DNA of 37,927 bases from CAYVZU01 sp964455935. GTDB taxonomy: Bacteria; Fibrobacterota; CAYVZU01. Position numbers and translations under genes: made by a program. Positions within the stretch are counted from its first letter, which is position 1; every line of letters starts with the position of its first letter. The stretch lies in contig CAYVZU010000024.1 in NCBI GenBank assembly GCA_964455935.1, positions 1-37,927 on the forward strand, written 5' to 3'. A model generated the notes under the pieces. That model was not told the origin of the DNA and ran no database searches. It saw nothing but the letters and a program-made list of their open reading frames with translations. Of the stretch, positions 14,900 through 21,165 are shown in pieces.

Positions 14900-16897
14900 C
14901 TAGTCGCCCGCCATTCGGAAATTAATGTTGAACGGCGGGGGGAAATCCCTGCGGACACGGTTGGCGAGGTCGTCGCCGGACAGGCCCTCTTCGCGTGCAA
15001 TTCGGCGGGAGTGGTATTCGTACCAGAAATCCGTGAGAATCGTTTCGCCTTCCCGAATGGTGGCGAATTCCCGGGCGAAAAGCTTCTCGACCGTTGAATA
15101 GTCGTCGGCTTGCAGTGCCGCCGCCGCTTCCAGGATCGCGATTCGCTCGTGGGCCAGTACGTCCGCCGGAGCATCGCGGAGGAACTCTTGAAGCTCGTCG
15201 AATTTGTCCGCGTTGCGAAGCATCTCACCGTATTCGATTGCCAATGCCGTGCTCCGGGGGCCGATTTGCCAGGCCCGATGCATCCGCCGGCATGCGTCAT
15301 CAATATTTTTCCGGCGCTGATCGAGAACAGCCAGATTGCGCAACGCCCAGGAGGACTCTTTTTTCTCCAGCGAACGCGTCCAGGCCGCGCGCGCCCCTTC
15401 GTAGTCGCGGTTCTCCATGCAGGAGTTACCCAGATGAAGCCAGGTGAGCCAGTGGTCGCCTGTGGCCTGCTCGACAGACCGGACTAGAAGATCTTTCCAT
15501 TCGGGCTGAACCAGGCTTGGGCCCGGATCCATCTGCGGGTCCCGCTCGGTCATGGCCCCATTGTCCAGCAAGTCCAGCCACTGTTGCTGTTCGGCAGTCC
15601 ATTGGCCGTAGCAATAGGCGTTTGTCAGCGAAGCACCGGCTGTCCCTGCGCGTAGTTGGCGCCGGCGTTCCAGTTCTCCCCACCCCGAACCCAAAGCGAG
15701 CGATTCCCCCGCGGCCATGCCGGCCGCCCGTCCGAGTTCCAGATGCATCTCTTCAACCAATGCGCCGGGAAGGCGTTGGTCCAGAGCTGCCGCAACGGCG
15801 CTGCAACCGGACTTCCAGTCGCCGTGAGCGATTGCCGGATCGATGGCAATTGGGCCAAACGCTTCGGTCCAGTCCCATTGGGCTTTTGCCGGCATCGGAA
15901 CGGTTTCCGGCTGCGTCTGGGCAAGCCCTGCCTGAATCTCGATGTAAGCGCGTCCGGGTTCCGACAGGAATTCCTGCCATCTCCGGCCGCCCCGGGCCGT
16001 GCCCCAGCAAAACATTTTTCGGCCTCGCAGCCGGGGTGTCGAGGTCTCGACAAAGCCGGACCCTGTTTTGTCCAGAGCGGAAATCCAGTGCCTGTTTTGC
16101 TGCGGGATGCGGTAGAAGAATTCGCGTGACCGGTGGATTCGCGCGGGATAGGACAAATCCGTACCGTCTTCGGTGGGCATTTTCACCAGCCCAAAACCAG
16201 GATGCATGTTGCCGATGGCGGAATCGGCCGCGCAGAACACACGCGAATCCGGCGTTTGGGAAACCGCCATATTCGTCCACCAGTACATCGGCAGTTCATG
16301 ATCGTGCGGGTTGGTCAACTGGATTCGCGCAAAGAGAAAATGCGAACCCGGCGGAAGGCAGAAATCGATCTGCCATGGAAAGCATTTCACCCGGTCCCAT
16401 TCATAAAGGCGCAGAATCGGCCCCAGGGTCTTCCCGTCAATCCTGGATGCGAAAATCGGCGAGCAGGTCAGAAAGTAATGACCGATAAGGCAGGTGTTCC
16501 ATTCGATACCCCCGCTGAACCAGGCATTGCGCAAGGCCAGATTGGCCGGCTGAAATACGGGATTTCGTTCCAGGAGCTCCCGCTTCTCCGGTTTGTAAAA
16601 AAGCGAGACGAGCCGGCCTCCGAACTGGGGAAGAAAAACGGCCTGGAGGTTCTCGTTTTCAAGAACAAGCGAATCCAAACTTCGCAGACGCTTCTCGCGG
16701 CTGTAGGTATCCTGAAGGCGATGGGGGAGAACGCGAAACATCGTTCCAATGCCAATGCGGCTGGTTTCCTCTCCCGGTACGTCGGGAGAGATCGTGTATT
16801 TCGCATTGTCGCTGGCGCGCCGAAACATGGGGAGCGGATTCTCCGGGCCCAATTCGGCGGCCGGTATCCGGTATTCTTCTTTTCTCAGCTGGGTCAT
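14900..16897 (-). CDS. DUF5107 domain protein with C-terminal TPR repeats
   Basis: 665 residues. The N-terminal half has the DUF5107 pattern: LENENLQAVFLPQFGGRL (about 78-95), SGGIEWNTC, PMYWWTNMAVSQTPDSRV and MFCWGTARGGRRWQEFL. This is a galactose-mutarotase-like beta-sandwich found in proteins linked to carbohydrate metabolism. The C-terminal third has TPR-like helices (WLHLGNSCMENRDYEGARAAW, ALRNLAVLDQRRKNIDDAC). No signal peptide is visible, so it is probably cytoplasmic. Its biochemical activity is unknown; a role in sugar or glycan handling is inference. ATG 16897 follows AAAAGG. It lies 39 bases after the 73-residue gene, probably in the same transcript. Confidence 0.8.
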   Translation of the reverse strand: MTQLRKEEYRIPAAELGPENPLPMFRRASDNAKYTISPDVPGEETSRIGIGTMFRVLPHRLQDTYSREKRLRSLDSLVLENENLQAVFLPQFGGRLVSLFYKPEKRELLERNPVFQPANLALRNAWFSGGIEWNTCLIGHYFLTCSPIFASRIDGKTLGPILRLYEWDRVKCFPWQIDFCLPPGSHFLFARIQLTNPHDHELPMYWWTNMAVSQTPDSRVFCAADSAIGNMHPGFGLVKMPTEDGTDLSYPARIHRSREFFYRIPQQNRHWISALDKTGSGFVETSTPRLRGRKMFCWGTARGGRRWQEFLSEPGRAYIEIQAGLAQTQPETVPMPAKAQWDWTEAFGPIAIDPAIAHGDWKSGCSAVAAALDQRLPGALVEEMHLELGRAAGMAAGESLALGSGWGELERRRQLRAGTAGASLTNAYCYGQWTAEQQQWLDLLDNGAMTERDPQMDPGPSLVQPEWKDLLVRSVEQATGDHWLTWLHLGNSCMENRDYEGARAAWTRSLEKKESSWALRNLAVLDQRRKNIDDACRRMHRAWQIGPRSTALAIEYGEMLRNADKFDELQEFLRDAPADVLAHERIAILEAAAALQADDYSTVEKLFAREFATIREGETILTDFWYEYHSRRIAREEGLSGDDLANRVRRDFPPPFNINFRMAGD

Positions 16898-16936
16898 CTT
16901 GCCTTTTCGCGGGGCCGCAACGTGGATGCGTTTTAT

Positions 16937-17158
16937 CTATCCAAGCAGATCGATAATGGTCCCAAGCGCTTCGTCCTTTTTCTTTATCAGTGCGATATTT
17001 GCGCTATGCTCGGCTTTGGCGATCTTGGCTCCTACCAGGTTCCCGGCCAGATCGTCATCCGCCTTGTTGGAGAGACCAACGCGTGAAATACCGGCAACAT
17101 GGCCTGCAAGCTTGTTCTGTGCAGCCTGAATCGCGGAAATCTGCGGAGAGAACTCCAT
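16937..17158 (-). CDS. 73-residue protein resembling flagellar rod/hook termini
   Basis: Begins MEFSPQISAIQAAQNKLAGH, like the N-terminal helix of FlgB/C/G/E (IxAxQxxLxxxxxNIANV), and continues DDDLAGNLVGAKIAKAEHS and KKKDEALGTIIDLLG, like the C-terminal motif of FlgC/FlgG (DLaxEmVxmixaqraYeaN ... dEMLgTLLdl). The two conserved coiled-coil ends are thus joined without the surface domain. No flagellar gene is in the window. It might be a minimal rod-like or motility-associated small protein. The -10 box ends six bases before ATG 17158 and there is no Shine-Dalgarno site, so the mRNA is probably leaderless. It precedes the DUF5107 gene by 39 bases. Confidence 0.7.
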   Translation of the reverse strand: MEFSPQISAIQAAQNKLAGHVAGISRVGLSNKADDDLAGNLVGAKIAKAEHSANIALIKKKDEALGTIIDLLG

Positions 17159-17164
17159 AATTCT

Positions 17165-17193
17165 AGTATAAGATTAATTATCCAAATCGGCAA
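17165..17193 (-). promoter_or_regulatory. Leaderless-type promoter of the 73-residue protein
   Basis: On the minus strand TTGCCG (17193-17188), 17 bases, TATACT (17170-17165), then AGAATT and ATG. The predicted transcription start coincides with the A of the start codon. Confidence 0.6.
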
Positions 17194-17249
17194 GAGTGCA
17201 GTTTGTGCTGCGTTGGCAGCGCGGCCGCGGACGGAAATTAATTGGACGG

Positions 17250-17305
17250 CTTTGCGTTTTACGCTTTGCGCTTTGCATTTTCCTCCCATGCTTCCTGTTT
17301 CCTGC
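17250..17305 (+). repeat. Heptamer array running into the ppx-like start codon
   Basis: Eight units in exact phase: CTTTGCG, TTTTACG, CTTTGCG, CTTTGCA, TTTTCCT, CCCATGC, TTCCTGT, TTCCTGC. The start codon (17288) is inside the sixth unit, so the first six residues (MLPVSC) are encoded by the repeat. Pyrimidine-rich in the direction of transcription. Confidence 0.75.
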
Positions 17306-18199
17306 ATCGATATCGGTTCCAATTCCGTGCTTCTGACCGTGGCAGTCAGAGATGGGGATTGGGTTCGGGAAATCACGACGGGCGAGGCCATTACCAGGCT
17401 TGGCGCAGGTCTCTCCCGCAATGTGGAAATCGGCTCTGAGGCAATGGATGCAACCATCGTCGCCGTGACTGAGTTTGTCCACCGGGCAAGAACGGCCGAT
17501 TCCTCGAACATCCGGCTTGTGGGTACGCAAGCCCTGCGAAAGGCGTCGAATGCGTCCGCGCTTGGGGCCGGCATTCACCGCGCAACCGGACTTGTTGTGG
17601 AGATCATCTCGGGAGAGGAAGAATCGCGTCTGAGTTTTCTTGCCGCCGATCGTTCTTTGATGGCGGACAAAGCGAAGATTGTTGCGGATGTGGGTGGCGG
17701 ATCCACGGAGGTCATCTTTGGCCAGGCGTCGAAAATTAAATATTCAACCAGCATGCCCTTGGGCTGTGTCTCGCTCTCGGAAAGGTTTCCGTATCCCCAG
17801 GATCGCGCCGGCCTGCGGCAGTTTCTCAACGCATGCTTAAATACGGACCTGCCTGCCCCCAAAAGCTCCGAGATGCTTGTTGCGATTGGAGGCACCGCAA
17901 CAGCGCTGGCTGCAATCCACCTCAAGCTCCCCAAATATGATCCGCAAAAGGTCCATGGTCACCGGCTCCCGGCGCAATGGATTGCGGCATTCGCCGATGA
18001 GTTCGCGGCAAAGCCCGAATCCGAACGGCTGGCGATCCCCTACGCTTCGCCGCAGCGCCTGAAGGTGCTGGAGCCGGGAATCGAGGTTCTGCTCGCTTTA
18101 ATGCGAAGAATCGGAATTGCCGAGGCAATCGTGTCTGATGCCGGTCTACGGCATGCGGTTGCCTGGGAAATGCTGGCCGGCTCCGTACCAAAGTGTTAA
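17288..18199 (+). CDS. Ppx/GppA family phosphatase
   Basis: 303 residues, the short two-domain form of exopolyphosphatase / pppGpp phosphohydrolase. Both belong to the ASKHA ATPase fold. Motifs: CIDIGSNSVLLTV (phosphate 1, about 6-18), GEEESRLSF (about 112-120), VADVGGGSTEVIFG (phosphate 2, about 132-145) and AIGGTATALAAI (about 198-209). The C-terminal HD-like domain of full-length Ppx is absent. Substrate, polyphosphate or pppGpp, cannot be told. Frames extending upstream to 17099 overlap the divergent 73-residue gene and the repeat, so ATG 17288 is the best start, although no Shine-Dalgarno site precedes it. Confidence 0.88.
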   Translation: MLPVSCIDIGSNSVLLTVAVRDGDWVREITTGEAITRLGAGLSRNVEIGSEAMDATIVAVTEFVHRARTADSSNIRLVGTQALRKASNASALGAGIHRATGLVVEIISGEEESRLSFLAADRSLMADKAKIVADVGGGSTEVIFGQASKIKYSTSMPLGCVSLSERFPYPQDRAGLRQFLNACLNTDLPAPKSSEMLVAIGGTATALAAIHLKLPKYDPQKVHGHRLPAQWIAAFADEFAAKPESERLAIPYASPQRLKVLEPGIEVLLALMRRIGIAEAIVSDAGLRHAVAWEMLAGSVPKC

Positions 18200-18362
18200 A
18201 CCGCAATGCATAACAGTCTTGTGGCTTCAAAGGGCTGCAAAAACGGCTGACTTCGATTGTCCTTCCCGCGATCCCGCCAACTATCTTCTAGAGAGATGGT
18301 CGGCAAGGCGTTTCGGACGCTTGTGGCATCCGGAAAGCCCACCGCATTTGCAGGAGGTTCCT

Positions 18363-18836
18363 ATGAAAAGGTTGGCAGTCATTGGTTCCGCGGTTCTGGC
18401 CTGTGCAGGTCTGATATGGGCCGGCGTTAATGTGGATGTCAATATCCGCGTTGGTGGTCCGCGGATTGTCTTTGCCAAGCGGCCAGCCGTTGTGCTGGCG
18501 GCCCCCGGCATTTACGTAATCCCGGATTCCCCCGAGGAAGTCTTCTTTGTTTCCGGCTATTACTGGACGGCTCACCACGGGAATTGGTACCGGTGCAGCG
18601 GGCATCGCGGCAAATGGGTCAGAATTCACCGGCGGCATGTGCCCGCCATCATTATCAGCGTGCCGGCCGGCAAATATAGAAACTGGCATCCGGCCGATGA
18701 AGAAATCGAAGAGCCCGCCGAGCCTGTGGTTGAAGAGCAGGCGGTAAGTGCCCCTGCCGAAGAGCCCTTGAAAGAGCAGGAACCCGGCAAGGTCAGTCAG
18801 GAGAAAACAAACCTGAATTCATACGAAAACGACTAG
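18363..18836 (+). CDS. Secreted WxxGxW-type protein
   Basis: 157 residues with a signal peptide (MKRLAVIGSAVLACAGLIWA). The centre has GYYWTAHHGNWYRC and HRGKWVRIHRRHVP, matching the YxWxxxxGxWYR pattern of a small periplasmic or lipoprotein family in deltaproteobacteria and relatives. The C-terminal 50 residues are acidic and proline-rich (EEIEEPAEPVVEEQ) and probably disordered. ATG 18363 follows CAGGAGG with good spacing. Function unknown; in some genomes the pattern occurs with metal- or dye-binding-like repeats, but nothing here allows a claim. Confidence 0.75.
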   Translation: MKRLAVIGSAVLACAGLIWAGVNVDVNIRVGGPRIVFAKRPAVVLAAPGIYVIPDSPEEVFFVSGYYWTAHHGNWYRCSGHRGKWVRIHRRHVPAIIISVPAGKYRNWHPADEEIEEPAEPVVEEQAVSAPAEEPLKEQEPGKVSQEKTNLNSYEND

Positions 18837-18960
18837 CTAGGCATGAACGGCTTCTTGACCGGCGATTTCATTCGGGTGCCCGCGCCTGCAGCCGGATTTC
18901 CGGACGGAATGGGCATGCGGTGGGATTGTCCGCTCAGAATCTATTTTCCTGGGAAACAGC

Positions 18961-19821
18961 ATGGAATCCATCCTTGTTCCAATTCTGATTTCGCTGCTCA
19001 CGGCATGTGCTGTTGCGCTTGCGGCCGGTCATGGGTTTTCGCTATTTGCCCGCGGCACACGCGGGCTGCGGCGTCACATCGAGGCGCGTTCGCTGTCGGA
19101 ACTCGATGCGCTCTACGGCACCGTGGATCCGGAAAAGTTCTTCTTTTTCTCCGTGATGTCGATTGTGGTGATGGCCGGTATAGCGGGCCTTCTCAGCCGC
19201 AACCTTTTTGGCGCTCTACTTGGGGCCGGCCTGGGATATGGGGCACCGAGAGTCTATTTAAAGGCGCTAATCCAGCGGCAGAAAAAACTCTTTGGCCGGC
19301 AGATCCCCGACGGTCTTTCGATGATGACCAATGCCATGCGCGCCGGCAACAGCCTGGCGCAAGCATTGGAAACCGTGGCCGATGAAATGGAGGGCCCGCT
19401 GGGCCGCGAATTCCGCTATGTGCTCCAGCGCCATCGCATGGGCGAGCCGCTGGCCGACTGCCTGTCGGCCGCTGCGGCACGACAGCAGGATGACGACCTG
19501 TCCATGGCCGTTACCGCGACGCTTGTTTCGATGCAGACCGGCAGCAATCTGGCCGAAATGTACGAACGGCTGGCCGCGACCATTCGCCGCAAGGAAACCA
19601 TGCAGAACAAAATCCGGTCGCTGACCAGCCAGGGAAAGATGCAGGGCTGGATCGTAGGGCTCCTTCCGGTGGCGCTGCTGTTGGTGGTACATTTTCTATC
19701 TCCGCGCTCGACCGAGTTTTTCTTCCATACCATTGCCGGAGGGCTGATGCTTACCGCGGGCCTGGTTATGGAGGTTGCGGGAATCCTTGCGATTCGCCGA
19801 ATTGTCGCAATCGATGTGTGA
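18961..19821 (+). CDS. TadB/TadC-like type II secretion F-family protein
   Basis: 286 residues with a membrane segment at the N-terminus, a second hydrophobic region (about 60-95), the T2SSF cytoplasmic domain and two C-terminal membrane helices (about 228-248, 256-278). Domain signature: RQIPDGLSMMTNAMRAGNSL (about 118-137), GEPLADCLSAAA and MQTGSNLAEMYERLAATIRR. Such proteins are inner-membrane platforms of Tad/Flp pili or type II secretion systems and need a partner (TadC) and an ATPase (TadA). None is encoded nearby, so it is an orphan in this window; its partners may lie elsewhere. The GGGAAAC before ATG 18961 is a weak ribosome-binding site. Confidence 0.85.
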   Translation: MESILVPILISLLTACAVALAAGHGFSLFARGTRGLRRHIEARSLSELDALYGTVDPEKFFFFSVMSIVVMAGIAGLLSRNLFGALLGAGLGYGAPRVYLKALIQRQKKLFGRQIPDGLSMMTNAMRAGNSLAQALETVADEMEGPLGREFRYVLQRHRMGEPLADCLSAAAARQQDDDLSMAVTATLVSMQTGSNLAEMYERLAATIRRKETMQNKIRSLTSQGKMQGWIVGLLPVALLLVVHFLSPRSTEFFFHTIAGGLMLTAGLVMEVAGILAIRRIVAIDV

Positions 19822-19888
19822 TCGCGGGACCGCGGCGCAGGCGCGACATCGCTCGATGCAAAGTCAGTGAATGGACGACCGGAACTGA

Positions 19889-19917
19889 TTGCGCTTTCTG
19901 TTCTAAAGCCTTATATT
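19889..19917 (+). promoter_or_regulatory. Promoter of the STAS operon
   Basis: TTGCGC (19889-19894), 17-base spacer, TATATT (19912-19917). Only nine bases separate the -10 box from ATG 19927, and no Shine-Dalgarno sequence is present; the mRNA would have a leader of two or three bases at most. Confidence 0.5.
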
Positions 19918-19926
19918 CCTCACAGT

Positions 19927-20280
19927 ATGGCTGGACTCCTAATAGAAAAGAACTCCAACAACGGAATCCTTTCCCTCCGTCTTACCGGCGAAGTGGGCCT
20001 GTCGGAAGAATACAAGTTTCGTCAGGAAGTCAATGAGGTGCTCAAAGGCCAGCCGCCAAAGCTGATCGTGGATCTTCAGCAGGTATCGCTGCTCAGTAGC
20101 TACGGAATTGCGGCCATCGTCAATCTCTGGAAGCAGCAGCATACGGCCGGCGGCCGGATCTGCGTTGTAGTGCCGCAGAACCATATCTTCGACTGCCTGG
20201 CCATTGCCGGGACAAATAAAATCATCCCGGTCTTCCATACCGAAAGCGAAGCCCTCGAGTTTTACTCCAAATCCGAATGA
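19927..20280 (+). CDS. STAS-domain anti-anti-sigma factor
   Basis: 117 residues, one STAS domain of the SpoIIAA/RsbV type: LSLRLTGEVGL, KLIVDLQQVSLLSSYGIAAIV (about 45-65) and RICVVVPQNHIFDCLAIAGTNK. In this family a serine in the D-S-S-G loop is phosphorylated by an anti-sigma kinase. Here the loop reads LSSYG, so the aspartate is replaced and Ser57/Ser58 are the candidate sites. The protein should bind a HATPase anti-sigma factor such as the one at 3732-4643 (inference). The start is the internal ATG 19927; the frame extends to 19867 but upstream codons contain the promoter. It overlaps the next gene by four bases (ATGA). Confidence 0.8.
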   Translation: MAGLLIEKNSNNGILSLRLTGEVGLSEEYKFRQEVNEVLKGQPPKLIVDLQQVSLLSSYGIAAIVNLWKQQHTAGGRICVVVPQNHIFDCLAIAGTNKIIPVFHTESEALEFYSKSE

Positions 20281-20858
20281 ATACGGCCGACAATTTCATC
20301 CTGTATCGCCGCATCTACCGGATGAGAAAGCAGAAGTTCAAGCCCACGGCCATTGCCACGGCCCTGGGGATTCCAATCGCAACCGTGTATAAAGTGCTCC
20401 GGCAATTCGGCCATCACGAGCAGGAATTGCATCCGCACGGCAAGGCAATGCACCATAAAAGCGACACCGCCTATATTGTGCCTCTGGACCGGCCCCAGTA
20501 CCTGGTTCTGGACCTTGGAGGGCAACTGACTTTTCGCCATATGAAGCCGTTGAAAGAGGAGTTCCAAAAAGTGGTGGACTCTTCGGATACCCGGCCTGTC
20601 GCATTGCGCCTGGCCGAGGTTGAGGCCGCGGATAGTTCCGGGATTGGCCTGATGATGAATTTTCATATGCAAATGCAGAAGAAAGGCCGGACCGTACTGC
20701 TTCTGGACCCGAACAAGAACATCGACAGTGTCCTGCGCCAGTTGAGCATATACAATACCCTTCCCGTATTCGGCACGGAATTGGCGCTGGAAGAGAAGAT
20801 CAAGGATTTTCTGCCCAAGGCCGACGACCGCAGCCGCCGCGGCCGGATCAAGTTCTGA
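20277..20858 (+). CDS. HTH-STAS fusion protein
   Basis: 193 residues. The first 45 contain a helix-turn-helix of the Hin/transposase-resolvase type: RKQKFKPTAIATALGIPIAT and VYKVLRQF (about 18-44). Residues 70-175 form a STAS domain with the full phosphorylation loop Asp119-Ser120-Ser121-Gly122 and the core RLAEVEAADSSGIGLMM. A DNA-binding STAS protein would tie the partner switch directly to transcription, without a sigma factor. This is inference from domains; no family name is known to me. The ATG overlaps the stop of the preceding STAS gene, so the pair is co-translated. Transcription terminates before the tRNA, where no clear terminator was seen. Confidence 0.75.
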   Translation: MNTADNFILYRRIYRMRKQKFKPTAIATALGIPIATVYKVLRQFGHHEQELHPHGKAMHHKSDTAYIVPLDRPQYLVLDLGGQLTFRHMKPLKEEFQKVVDSSDTRPVALRLAEVEAADSSGIGLMMNFHMQMQKKGRTVLLLDPNKNIDSVLRQLSIYNTLPVFGTELALEEKIKDFLPKADDRSRRGRIKF

Positions 20859-20947
20859 CGGCAGCACGGGTTCCGGTCTCGTTTTCTCCTGCTCCAAATC
20901 GTTGCCTGCCGGGATACCACGTGATTATTTTCGTGTTTTCATGCCGG

Positions 20948-21021
20948 CGGGGCATAGCGCAGCCTGGTAGCGCACCAGCTTTGGGAGCTGGCTGTCGCAG
21001 GTTCAAATCCTGCTGCCCCGA
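20948..21021 (+). tRNA. tRNA-Pro (anticodon TGG)
   Basis: Complete cloverleaf of 74 bases: acceptor stem CGGGGCA / TGCCCCG, D arm with AGCGCAGCCTGGTAGCGC, anticodon stem CCAGC / GCTGG with loop TTTGGGA (TGG at the centre), T arm GCAGGTTCAAATCCTGC, and discriminator A. The CCA end is not encoded and must be added after transcription. It sits alone between the HTH-STAS gene and the EF-G paralog. A 62-codon minus-strand frame across it is an artefact. Confidence 0.97.
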
Positions 21022-21165
21022 TTTTCTCTCCCGGAGCCGGACCCATACGCAGATTGCCGACCTTTGTCAGGGCCATCCGCGGATCGGACCGGAAGGGCTT
21101 GCGAAGCAGCGGAGCAAAAGATTGCATAGAAATCTACCGTTGAATGCCATAAAAGGAAGGTTCGC

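Noticed and set aside
15517..17086. Plus-strand frames of 323 and 317 codons opposite the DUF5107 gene
   Set aside because: The minus strand has the DUF5107 and TPR patterns and a ribosome-binding site; the plus-strand frames are arginine/proline-rich readings without them.
20939..21127. 62-codon minus-strand frame across the tRNA
   Set aside because: The sequence (GAAGFEPATASSQSWC...) is the well-known false protein read from tRNA genes.
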